This document shows, piece after piece, positions 1-11,121 of a DNA stretch of 64,000 bases. The DNA is from Bryum argenteum (lineage: Eukaryota; Streptophyta; Bryopsida; Bryales; Bryaceae), in NCBI GenBank assembly GCA_037043015.1, contig CM073323.1, positions 16,501,758-16,565,757 on the forward strand, read 5' to 3'. The position numbers were made by a program, and so were the translations under genes. Every line of letters starts with the position of its first letter. Positions within the stretch are counted from its first letter, which is position 1. The notes beneath the pieces were generated by a model. The model was not told the origin of the DNA. It did not search any database and worked only from the letters and a program-made list of their open reading frames with translations.

Positions 1-653
1 AATGTATATTGGCCAATTTATCATAAACCTATATTTTGTTCATATAAACCACCGAAGACGTTACCAATGTCTAACAACCAATATTCGTGTAAAGGGGTTA
101 AAGTACGACAAACAATTCCAGACCAAGCAGAGTTTACTTGATATTTTACTTATGAGAGTGAGGCTTTGGAGAAACCGAATAGGTATTTAGGAGGATGGTG
201 GCGGCTTACAAATCTTCAATTGACTCAAAGATTTTGAGATACATCCATTGAGAGGTGGTCCGTGCCTTAAAGTCATTGAAAACACATGGTTATGTTTTTC
301 ATAGTCTCGAGGGGTGACTCCATATGACGTTTGGTATATTACGTGCGGCAAAGGGGTATAATTGTAGGGGTTTTGTGATGTTCAAGATGAATTAAAGATT
401 TCCTATCTTTACTTCATTTTCTAATTTATGGTATCTCTTGTCCCATACAATTACTTACGATCCTAAAGGTAGGGCGATTTTTTAGATCCTTACTTTGTTA
501 TAAGAAAAAATTTGGGGGTAAAAAAGGGCATAATGGTCAACCATTACATGCAATATTTCATCCATCTAAGTAGGTTTATAGTGCAATAATTCTTTTGGTT
601 ATACAAATATTGTAAATTATTCTAATGGTTATTTTTTATTCTTCAAGGTATCA
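1..653. other. AT-rich intergenic sequence, no gene recognised
   Basis: I see no gene with convincing domain content here. A short open stretch at the left edge, roughly positions 76-235 in one frame, looks weakly protein-like but has a stop and no motif I recognise. It could be the edge of a feature outside the window. Confidence 0.4.
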
Positions 654-1632
654 TTAACCCCTAAACGTCCATGGGGTATTTTTAGCCAAAAACTCATTTT
701 CAATAAAAGTGATATAGATGAAAATAACGATAAGCTATTCAGATCTCAACCATACAAACCTGTAATAGACTTGTAGTAGATCATGTGGACCAAAACTTGA
801 CTCATGGGACCTCATAGATTGCCAGATCATAACATATTATAGCGCGAAACAGGCTACAAAATACCATCATTTCCACTTTGAAGTGAAAATACTACCAGCA
901 TGAAATTTGCAATCAAAAAATCAACAACTAGAAAGTTGTTCATCTTCATCTCAAAGACACTCTTGTACCACAAAATTTCATCAAAAAAAATCTTGGCTCA
1001 AATAGTAGCCTTGTGGTCGTGAAAACTGCCAAAAAATTTACAAAGGAAAAATAGTCCAAAACTAGACCCCTCGCACTCAAATCCATGCCTTTTCTTCAAT
1101 ATATCCTCGATTGGGTCAAGTTTTCTACCACTAAAAATAAACTATAATTGAAATCCATCCCAAAAAATAAAGTCAAAATCTAACGGTGGATGAAGGAGAT
1201 CTAGCTCTTCAAAATCATCCATTTTTTCACGTTTTTCATTGTAGAAACATCATTGGGAAGCCAATACCAAAGTTATCTAGATCAAAAAAAATTCAAACTA
1301 CAAAGTTGTTGGGATGCATCTAAATATCAGACCTATGAAAAAAATGTCATGAAAAACTAATTTAGATTTGACATAATTGGCTTGCAATGGTAAAACATGC
1401 CAAATGTTTGAAAACCCAAAAACAAAAGCTGCCTTCACTAAAATCCATGCCATTTATTCATACTTTATTTTATGATTCTGCAATCTTTACCACATAAACT
1501 AGACTAGATTTTTGACCTAACCCAAGTGATTTCGTCAAAAACGGAGTTTGGATGAAGAAGTTATGGCTCTTCAAAGTTTCTGCCCTTCATCCAAAATGTC
1601 GTTTTTCGACACTAGGGACGTTTAGGGGTTAA
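654..1632. mobile_element. TTAA-flanked non-autonomous DNA transposon, about 1 kb (family B)
   Basis: The element has a perfect 17-bp terminal inverted repeat. The left end reads TTAACCCCTAAACGTCC and the right end at 1616-1632 is its exact reverse complement. If TTAA is the target duplication, the mobile part runs from 658 to 1628 and starts with CCCCTAAA. There is no coding capacity. The interior is clearly related, in reverse orientation and at visibly diverged identity, to 10155-11121 and to 56310-57130, and in forward orientation to parts of 53.9-54.6 kb. TTAA duplication plus CCC ends is the hallmark of piggyBac-type elements. Kolobok also targets TTAA, so the superfamily stays open. 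Confidence 0.75.
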
Positions 1633-2692
1633 AAAGAAAAATATAGATATGACACATAATTTACCTACGTATCTTACTTAAAATTCAATATCCAATAATT
1701 TGTACACCCTATATATATTCTTAGAATATTTATGATTTTAAACACCATGATCTAATACCTCCTTACATTATGCCGCACATTATCTAGTAAAAATCTGAGT
1801 GAACCCCTCGGGCAGCGAGGTCATGACGCCATGGTAAATAATGAGGATTTTGGTTCCAACTATATTAGTAAGCTGCTAGCTGCATTATGGTAAGGTGTCC
1901 TATAATGGCGCAATTTTCAGCACAGAAAATCTACAGGAATGTTGCCAGTGCTAGCAATTTTTGTGCATGGGGAAAATTAGTAGAAAACCAGAGCAAGTGG
2001 AATCATCATTTTTCGACTCTTCTATAGTAAGTAATGAATTTTTAAATATGGAAATATAGGTGTTCCTAAAACGGTGCCTTAAAGTGACGCCCTATAATCT
2101 TTGCGGTGTGTACATGGTACTGTTGTATGGAGAACCTATTATGTACGTGACAGTGAAGATTACTAGGGCTCCATTTTCGGCACTGCGCCATTTTTGGCTG
2201 CTCTACCATATTCCTCTCTTCATTTTATTAAGTGTTTTATGATTGTATGCATTGCGCAAGATCTTGGGAATGTAGTCAATCGGATTCTATGAGTCTTTTT
2301 GACCCTTCGTGCTTGCTCCAGTGCTGATCAATTCTCTAAGGTAGAGGCATCCATTCCCAACGGGCGACCAATAACCGATCAAGCCCAATTCCTAGATTTT
2401 GAAAGATCAAATGTACCTCATTTGTATATTTGAGCATGTGATCGGCTTTAGGTTCCAAGCAACTTTTCACTTTAAACAAATATAACTATTTGAATGATGC
2501 AAATAAAATCACAAAACTTTTTGCATTCAACAAGAACCCCTAGGGATTTTTTGCCTTACAAATGAACAAGTATACTACAAACAATTACTTCATTTTGGGT
2601 AAAGGAACCGTAATGAAACTACCCAAAATGAAAAAAATCATAAAATCACAAATTATTTTGATAAATATAAAGATTCGAATCAAAACTTTTAG
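1633..2692. other. AT-rich intergenic sequence
   Basis: No gene, RNA or bounded repeat could be supported in this stretch. Open frames are short and lack plant-protein features. Confidence 0.4.
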
Positions 2693-2961
2693 TTAACCCC
2701 TAAAGATCCACAATGTTTTGGGAGCTTGAAATCCCAACACTGACCACTATGTACTAATGCGGGTACGTCCAATATTTTTTGAAATTTCTGATAACTTCAA
2801 CGGTAGGATCTTGAAGTAGACTACCATAGGTAGTAGTGTGAAAATTTTCGACCGTTGGATCATCAGTGGATGTGAAATCATAACATTTGAAGTTGACTGT
2901 AATTTTTTTTTGCCCTTGACCGTAAAAGCCGAATCGGTGGCCGTGGTTGTTTAGGGGTTAA
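2693..2961. mobile_element. Small TTAA-flanked MITE, first of a chained pair
   Basis: This is a 269-bp unit starting TTAACCCCTAAAG and ending TTTAGGGGTTAA. It has no coding capacity. Its right-hand TTAA (2958-2961) is also the left-hand TTAA of the next unit, so the two are directly joined. The interior shares phrases about a counted 'ggatctt...accgttggatc' type sequence with decayed copies elsewhere (for example near 27.8 and 34.8 kb). Assignment to the TTAA-targeting group rests on the shared ends. Confidence 0.65.
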
Positions 2962-3222
2962 CCCCTAACTTTCCTTAAAACCCGAAACGGGTTTTGGAGG
3001 TTCCCGCACCAGAAAACTTAGCCAACTTTGACCATTATAATCTCACAAATGAGGAAGAATGAATTGTTCAAATTTTGGATGTGAGAAGAATGTCAAGTGA
3101 ACTTTGAGTCTTACAGTTGAATCTTTCAAATAATGCTTAGATTAAGATTTTTTGAGCTTAATCTAAAGGAAGGTCAAATTTTCGACTTAGACTGTTATGC
3201 AACAAGGAAATTTAGGGGTTAA
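2958..3222. mobile_element. Small TTAA-flanked MITE, second of a chained pair
   Basis: This 265-bp unit begins TTAACCCCTAACTTTCC and ends TTTAGGGGTTAA. Its left 40 bp match the ends of the large fold-back element at 11118-12011, while the interior differs from both its neighbour and that element. It shares one TTAA with the preceding unit. That fits insertion of one element at the flanking TTAA of another. Confidence 0.65.
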
Positions 3223-5572
3223 GTTCCTAATTATAAAATTGTACGAATCGGAAATCATCGCATACGTTATGACTTGTATGCTCGTAACCCTCATATGTTT
3301 TAATTCAGGATTTTTTTTTTTAGAGATTTTTTGAACCAATTAATGTATTAATCAATTTGCAACCATTTAATTTAATTCACAACTTAATCATTCTAAAAGC
3401 CACTTGAAATCTTCACTTTTCTTTTCCTTGAAATGCTATACATTGTTCATTGGAAGCCAACCAATCAAACTAGAGAAACATATTCTTCTTCATCATCATC
3501 ACCCTTGTCTTGTCTTGCATTGCAAACACCATGCACATTACGTTCATATGCACTTTTTCATAAAAAGTCAAGAAAAAAAATACTTGTGCATTGATTCTGA
3601 TGAGGAAACCACTTACTACAAATTAATTCAAATGGGAGAGTGTGCAATTTAAGGCGGAGCATCCAAGATAAGATATTGAGGGCGATATGAGGTTGAGAAT
3701 TTTTACCTTTTGGTCAATTTTGTCATTTTTGGTCTATAGGCCCCAAAACTTTGAACCAATCAAATTTGATTATTGTCACTAGTTAAAATTGCAATAGCAA
3801 TGAAGTTCGAGAAGATTGTATGACTATCATGTTGTAGTGCTTTATCAAAATCATTCATTGCTTTGGTCAAATGCTTAAATCTTACAATTCGAATAACAAA
3901 AAGAAGTTGAGAATTTTGGTGGAGCTTCACATGTAAGTATCATAGATCTATTTCCTATGCTCACAAATTGCTTGCATGACTAATTTTACTATATATTATT
4001 CTTGCTGAAATTTGAGTTATTATCACTAGTGCATAAGTGGTTTTTGGGGACGTAGCACAAAGTGGCACAAAGGACCCAAGGTTATGTATTGAGCAAGGTT
4101 ACTCCTTATTGAGCAACCCTTGTGAGCAACCCTTGTGAGCAACCCTTGTGAGCAACCCTTGTGAGCAACCCCATGAGTTAAACCCTGAAGGTTGTTTGGG
4201 GTAGCTCAGATGAAGGGATTGAAATTGAGATTTTGCCTATGATTTTTACTCTATGTTTCTTATGATACAAGGTGTGTATGTAAGAAGTTTCAAAGTCAAA
4301 TTCCAAACTAAGAAGTTTTCAACGCAAATTTAAGTTTTCAAGACCAAATAGGGGAAAAAATTTAAATAAACTGATAAGTTGATAATTATAGTGTTTTTTT
4401 GAGTTTTTTAGAAATCTGTTATAGTCTTTTGTTCTAACGCAACAAAAAACTATTACAATCATGATGTTTGTGACCTTCTTCTTAGAGGCATAATTGGTTG
4501 ACCTTTCAAGGGTTGTGATTGGTTAACCTTTGAAGGATTGAGATTAGTGAACCTTTTAAAGGGTTGTGATTGGTTGAAGTCTCTTTTTAAGATATGATAT
4601 TCATTTTTTTTATGTGTATGTACGTGAGCCTATTCACTCACTACCACCACAAAAGACGTGCACGTGCGACCAACCCAGTTAATCTCATCAAATTTATCTA
4701 AAAATTCTACTACTCAAATTTTCACAATTCCCATTCAAGTAAATATGGGCATGATCAAACTAGAAGCTAAAATCAATTCTTTTTTTCCTTTTTTTTTTAA
4801 CAAATAAATAAATAACCAATTAATGTAATAATCAATTGCATAACCAATACAATTAGAATTAGAGCATCTTCAGAAATTGAGAGCTAGATTCAACTTTAGG
4901 GGTCAAGCTAGACCAATCATCAACAAGTTGAGGGAAGAATTATCTCAAAATAGCAAACTAAGATTTGGTACGTAATTCTATTTTATGAACTAATTTAATT
5001 TTAATTTTCAAACAAATTGTATTTTTTGAAAAAAGTGAAAAAGGGGACGAAACCCAGATTTTCTTGCTGATGATTGAGCGGAGAAACCCATGCATTATTC
5101 CCATTCCCCGAGGCAGTTGTTCTTCGTTCAAAAGATTATTCCTCGTGAAGGGGGGGGGGGAGGAGAATTTAATGCCACTGCCTATGGCTTTAAATAGGAG
5201 CTTCGTATACTGTACTAGATTCAAAAATAAATTCTGTTTTGAATTCTTTTGAATTCTTTCGAAAAGTGTGTACTTCATTCCTTCTACTGTACTCTCTCTT
5301 TATTTTTTTCTTTCTACTGTTTCAATGGGATTGTGCAAGTACGTCAAATTAGTTAGAATTTGAAAGTCATGTGACAAAGTCTGAATTTTTTTTTGAGGGG
5401 CTCAAGGTTTCCTTTGGTCAAGTACAATGTGTTGTACTTTAGATAGAAACTTTAGTCCCTTTGTAAGGGGCTGGCGTGAATGAAGTGTCTGTTCGTAATG
5501 CTAATAACCCGCTCTTCACTGGACAAGGGGAAATTGGGACAATATTGTTTCCCCCTTTCGAGGGTGGACACT
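3223..5572. other. AT-rich intergenic sequence with decayed repeats
   Basis: No gene was recognised. Positions about 3990-4400 are a degraded relative of the arm of the fold-back element at 11118-12011: the wording 'cagatgaaggg', a 'gtgtatgt' block and the 'caaattccaa' block occur in the same order. A 13-bp unit (GAGCAACCCTTGT) repeats about four to five times at 4111-4171. A run of ten Gs lies near 5151-5160. The overlapping open frames at 4958-5278 on both strands have no recognisable domain. Confidence 0.45.
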
Positions 5573-6307
5573 TTAACCCTTAACCCTTAAATGGCCTTCC
5601 ACTCCCCAATGGGCAGCCCGAAATTGGATCTCAGCATCTTTTGGACTTGGGCATCATGAATAGTGCACTTTTTGAACTTGGGCATCATGAATGAACCAAT
5701 CAATGATGAGCTTGCAACCGCCTACAAGGTTTTGTGCAACCCCAACCTACCTACCACAATCCTTTCAAATCACATATCTCTCATACAAATTGTGATTTGG
5801 ATTGTGAAATTTTACTATGTGGATGCATCATAAGAAGGTGACCATAATGATATAAAAATATAAGCAAAAAGTGAAGAATCAAATGAGCTACGAGAGAAGA
5901 TTCTCGGGAAAAAACGCAGAAGAAATTTGACAGGCGTTTAAGGGTTAAACGCCCATTGGGTCTAAAACGGGCAGCCCAAAATTGGATCACATCATCTTTT
6001 GGACTTGGGCATCATGAATAGTGCACTTTTTGAACTTGGACACCATGAATGAACCAATCAATGATGAGCTTGCAACCTCCTACAAGGTTATGTACAACCC
6101 CAACCTACCTACCACAATCCTTTCAAACCATAAAATCATACATACAAATTGTGATTTGAATTGTAAAATTTCACTTTTTGAATGCATCATAAGACGGTGA
6201 CCAGTTTGACATGAAAATATAAGTGAAAAGTCGATTACAGTGAGAGCTACAGGGAAGATTCTGTTGGAATCATGCCCCTCGGGCTTGCTTGGGCGTTTAA
6301 GGGTTAA
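5573..6307. mobile_element. TTAA-flanked MITE (outer copy) carrying a nested copy in its left end
   Basis: The outer element is bounded by TTAA at 5573-5576 and 6304-6307. Its intact right end reads GGGCGTTTAAGGGTTAA. Its left end is interrupted: TTAACCC-TTAA lies at 5573-5583 and the continuation, TTAAACGCCC, resumes at 5945. A second related element fills the gap. Without the insert the left end would be the exact mirror of the right end. The interior from 5960 to 6290 is similar, sentence by sentence, to the nested copy. It is non-coding. Confidence 0.75.
5584..5944. mobile_element. Nested TTAA-type MITE inserted in a sister element's terminal repeat
   Basis: This copy, about 361 bp, starts CCCTTAAATGG and ends GGCGTTTAAGGG. 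It is flanked by TTAA on both sides (5580-5583 and 5945-5948). The insertion lies at the internal TTAA of the outer element's end, so the duplicated TTAA can be read directly against the expected uninterrupted sequence. The interior closely resembles the outer copy, with the paired 'cttgggcatcatgaat' phrases in both. This is the best evidence in the window for the target-site preference of the group. Confidence 0.75.
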
Positions 6308-9043
6308 CTGCGTTAGTTTCTAGCTAGTTACTTGGTGCCTTGAAGATACTTGACATAGTATCCCCCAAAGGGCTTTGAGGTATCCTTAAAACAAGGTCCA
6401 AGATCCCCCACCATAGTTGGGTGGACTATGGTGGTGAGTACTTAGGGCATCTTTTATCGTTTCTGCTACGTGTGCGCCTTGCAACTGTGAAGAGCATGGA
6501 GGCTTGTCGGGCCACCTCACTTGCCGAGAGAAGAAACAACTTCGTACGTTCATTGCAATCACGTTTGTTGTGAGTCTCCACTGTTACGTGGTCATGTGTG
6601 ATTCACCTTCCTCGCTTTTCATTGCAACCTGGTTTGTGGTGAATCTCCAATGTTATGTGGTCGTGTGTGATTTGCTTTCTTCTCTTTTCATCTCTCAAAA
6701 GATCCCTTGATTCTCTCTTGAGTTTGTTTCTTGGTGTTAGCGTGAGCAAAATTGCTACCGTAAAAGGACGTCTCTTTGCCAAGATCGGGCCTTAAGTAGC
6801 GTGAGCGCAAGTTGTGTAGGGAGGGAAGTGAGAACCATTTGTGGGCCTTGCCGCCCCTACCTTCCCGCTTTGTGCCGTTGTCGAGCACAATTGCGGTACT
6901 CGTAAGGGACGCCCTTGCATCATTCTACTCATTCGTGTGAAATTTGAACCAATCACATAAGAGAGATTTTTGCCCTCCTTTGACTACATGTGCAGCTTGG
7001 CTTTCCATATAATATAATGCACCCTACAGATATTTCATACAACTTAAACTATAACTTCTCTAAGAACAATTGGCTTCGTATAGAGCTATTTGACTTCTCT
7101 ACATCCACAAAAGCCTTTGAGAATCATAATAATCCAAGTCTAGTTATGTTTTTTCAAGTCACAAAGACCATTTGAAGCATAAAAGGTTTCTATTTATTAC
7201 CATGATTACTTATCAAATATAGAAATCTATATACAAAGGTTAATACTTTTTTACTCCATAATAAACAACACTTTTATGCTACCGTTCTGAGGAAGCCCTC
7301 CTACTATTGTGAATATATACTGAAAAACCCTTAACCGTAATATCCATGGTAATACCCTCTCCACTTGTAAATGTTAAACAAAACAATGGTTCCTTTCATG
7401 AATTCTTTTTTCAATAACACGATCAACTTCTTTATGATCCATGTGCAAAAAATAAGTACACAAGAGTTGTTGATTAGTGTTACAGACGTTAATTGCGAAC
7501 CATAACATTAAATGTCATACATCACCATAGTGTTATAACATTAATCTTCAAACCATAATACTAAAAATGAGAGCATGTAAAATTTCTTGCAAATGGAAGA
7601 ATTTATGAAAAGTTATGCAATCAGTGGTTTCAAGGAAAGAAGGAACATTGTTTGCAATGGCGGACCAAAGTGAATACCAATCTCAAGAGCTGAGAATTAG
7701 TGTAATGGATTTCCTTTGGTAAAGAACAGTAATCTTCATGTAACACTAATCAACAACTCTTGTGTAGTATCAAAAGCAAATATGTAAGGTTGCTCTTTGC
7801 ATCGCTCGTGAGAGTCATTCGATTAGAAAGAGCTCAATGATAGATTATATAGGTAATTTCTAAACTAAAAACATCTCCAATATCAAAAGTATACATTTTG
7901 GGTGACAACCTCAAACTTTGTAGAGCCATGAGTTCTTCATCCAATGTCCGCTTCTATGAAATTTGTTTGGTCAACCCCCAACTTAGGCCTAGGTAGTCTT
8001 AGCGATGAACATTGCAAATTCATCCAAAGTTTTTTTAAGTTATGGCATGCATTTGAGTGGAATGAGCTATTGGTTTAGAGGTTTGAAACATGGGTCTTAT
8101 TTTACGATTGCAAGCCAAATACTTGAATCAACATTTTCCTTTCCATGAAATTCTTCTTTGCAATAGTGATTTTGGATGAAGCCCAAATAGATTTATTATA
8201 TTCAAATGATTTTGGTTATGGATTTTTTTTACTGAAATAGGTTTTGGAGTATCAACTCATTACAATCCCTCAATTTTGAAGTCTCAAAGCATTAAATTTT
8301 GTGCAACTTTTTAAGCTTGCTCTTATAAATTTTGAAGGCTGCTCTTGTACAAATGGTAAGAGCTTGTACTTGGAAATTTGAAATTTTGAGTAGTATGTAT
8401 CATCACCAAAAAAATTCCAAAAAAATTATAAAAAACAAACTAAACAAAAAACAAAAAAAACTTAAAGAAAAATTATTTTGTTGCCCTACTTGTGATTGAA
8501 AACTAAAATTTTCTTCAAGAAATTTTTACTGTGGAATCTGACTTTGCAATTTCTCACACACACACACAACTCTGTAGTACAACAAACATTTAATAAAAAT
8601 CTAGGGCAAAAATATTGATTCTAACCCCTTCATCTAGGCTTCCCCAAACAACAAAAGCCCATTTCAGGTTGCTTAATACAAATTTATATAATCTACACAA
8701 AACGTAACCAATTCGGTAAAAAATACCAAAGGATCCCATTCCATTAAACAAGTGTATTTTTAGATTATCAAGCATGAAAAAGATTTTTCTTAGGAAATTT
8801 AAATACTCAATTTGAGGGGAAAAAGTAGAAATCAAGGTAATGCTTACCGAAGCTCAATGTTGTCAAGCATGTGGGGATGCAACTTAAAACACTTTTAATT
8901 TTAAATTATAAAATAAATGTAAGAATGCACACCATAGCAATACGATTACCGTCCACACATCTAAAAATTGCCCATTAGCACCCATCATGAAAAGCACCCT
9001 TTTGTTTGTTTGCAACTAATAAGGGGCCCCTTGAAAAAAAATC
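6308..9043. other. Intergenic sequence with local duplications and decayed repeats
   Basis: No gene could be supported. Positions about 6556-6697 are an imperfect tandem duplication of roughly 72 bp that happens to stay open in one frame. Positions 7900-8230 contain a fragment related to the 1-kb TTAA family B, and 8280-8680 contain a degraded relative of the fold-back family arm (phrases 'ggctgctcttgta' and 'ccccttcatctaggc'). Confidence 0.4.
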
Positions 9044-9060
9044 AAAAGAAGAAGATTACG

Positions 9061-9314
9061 GGTCCGAAATGACCTTATAAACTACCCGTAAGACGGGTGC
9101 AGGTGGTAGGTGCTTATGGTTGAACCCACGAGGTCACAAGATCGATCCTTTGTGGAGGCAAAGATGCCATTCGATCAACCTTCACTTGCACCCCGATGGG
9201 ATGTCCGTGCTTGTAATTCCGGAAAAACAAACCGGTCGCATGGGTTAGAGTCAGAGTCAGTCCATTGCTGCGACTCTCAATCTCGAGGTCGTATGTGTCA
9301 AAAAAAAAAAGAAA
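9061..9314 (+). mobile_element. tRNA-derived SINE with poly(A)-rich tail
   Basis: The body of about 254 bp is flanked by a perfect 17-bp direct repeat, AAAAGAAGAAGATTACG, at 9044-9060 and 9315-9331. This is the expected target-site duplication of a LINE-mobilised retroposon. It ends in an A-rich tail. Around 9100-9150 the wording 'gtggtaggtgctt' followed by 'aggtcacaagatcgatcc' resembles the pol III A box and B box of tRNA-derived plant SINEs. The 3' half contains 'ccggaaaaacaaaccgg'. It has no coding role. The intact duplication suggests a fairly recent insertion. Confidence 0.75.
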
Positions 9315-9331
9315 AAAAGAAGAAGATTACG

Positions 9332-10154
9332 AAGGGCCATTCACATGCCTTCCCTTAAAATCCAACCACTATTCATCCTCCTCGAAAAGGTACTACTAGA
9401 AGACAAGCCACCAAATTTGGATTACGGGTTCTATTTTTATCTGAAGTGCTTGCCACCTCCCCTTGACAAGACCTTGAAATATTACGGGTTCCCATAAAAC
9501 TAATTACGGGTTGGACTGCTTTTTTGAGACCCTCTCAATTTTATTATGGGGGGACGGGTCTTACATTGGGAATGGGCCCCCTAAGTAAGACATGTTAGTG
9601 TTGATTAATAGGTTGGTGGACACACTAATTACGAAACCCTAATACTCTAAACATGACTTTTGGGAGCATCATTTCTCATTTTCTTCGGAGAAACCAAGGC
9701 AACTAAATCTGACGTATCCAGCAATCAAATTGTAATAGCAACTAAATATGATAATTAAAAATGGAATCTTGTGCTTCCATTAGCTGTCTAATCAGACAAA
9801 ATCACCAATAAAGAAAAAATAAAATAAAAATAAAAACCCAAATGGCATCTAAAATGGTCCTTAAACCGATTGGAAGGGAATGGAATGGAAAGCATCAACC
9901 ATTCAAATGGTTTGAATTTTTGCTATGGGGAATCAAGCTAAATCAAGTGGCGCTTTTGAATTAGTAAGAAGGAATCAATCAATGGGAAACCAACTACATT
10001 AGTAATAATTGGCCAGGACAAAAATTAGTGATTATTAATAGCCTTTTCTTTTCGTCTTTTTTTTTAATCAGTGAATTATTACAAGTAATTTAGATTAATG
10101 GGCAGAATTACTTGACCCATCTCGTAGATTTAAGGTTATTATATTTTGAGATGC
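9332..10154. other. AT-rich intergenic sequence
   Basis: No gene or bounded repeat was recognised. The word ATTACGGGTT recurs several times near 9420-9510, without a regular array. Confidence 0.4.
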
Positions 10155-11121
10155 TTAACCCTTAACCGAGCCGAATGTCAAAAATCAACATTTTGGATGA
10201 CTGCAGCAACTTTGAAGAGTCATGATTTCTTCACCCATAGTTCGTTTTGGATGATATCACTTGGATTGGGTCCTAGACCAAGTCTACTATGAGTGGTAAA
10301 AACTAGAGACCCATACAATGAAGTATGAATAAATGGCATGCATTTTTGTGAAGGCTAGTTCTTGTTTTTGAGTTTTCAAACAAAGGAGCATGTTCTGCCA
10401 TTGGGAGGCAATTATGGAAAACCAAAAAGATATTTTTATGAATTTTTAACTTAGTCATGATCTTAAGATGAAGGGTGACGACTTTTTAGTAGGAATTATT
10501 TTTAGTCCAAATACTTTTGGTACTAATTTTGCAACAATGTTTCTATCTTGAAAGAAAGTGAGTAAATGGATGATTTCTGAGGAGCTATATCCACTTCATC
10601 CACCGTTTGATTTTGACTTTATTTTGGAGGTGATGGATTCCAATAAGAGTCTAGTTTTCGTGGTAAAAGGCTTGACAAAGATACATTGAAGACAAGGCAT
10701 AGATTTGAGTGCAAAGGGTTGAATTTTGGACTATTTTTCCTTTGTAAATTTTTTGGCAATGTTCACTATTGCAAGGTCATTATCAATGCAAATAAATTTT
10801 TCTCATGAGATTATTTTGTTCAAGGGTGTTATTGAGATGAAAGTAAACATCTTTGAAGTCGGTGATTTTTTTTTATTGCAATAAGGATATTGGTAGCATT
10901 TTCACTTCAGAGTGAAACTGTTAAGATTTTGTACTGATACGATATGATTTCACAATCTTTGAGGCCTCATGACTCAAAATTTGACCCACACAATGCGCAA
11001 TATGTCTACTAAAGTATGTACGCTTGAGATCTGAATAGCTCACATTTGTTTCCATTTACAACACTCTTTTTTGCAAATTTGTTCTTTTCTCTACCAATGA
11101 GTCAAACCATTTAGGGATTAA
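10155..11121. mobile_element. TTAA-flanked DNA transposon copy, about 1 kb (family B, reverse orientation)
   Basis: This copy is bounded by TTAA at 10155-10158 (followed by CCCTTAACC) and at 11118-11121 (preceded by TTTAGGGA). Its interior is the reverse complement of the element at 654-1632, recognisable throughout but diverged, so it is old relative to its neighbour. It directly abuts the fold-back element that begins at the same right-hand TTAA. It is non-coding. Confidence 0.65.

Noticed and set aside
1-235. Possible gene edge at the start of the window
   Set aside because: The protein-like stretch is short and interrupted and matches nothing I recognise.
9098-9150. Functional tRNA gene
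   Set aside because: Box-like words are present but there is no complete cloverleaf. The flanking duplication and A-tail show a SINE.
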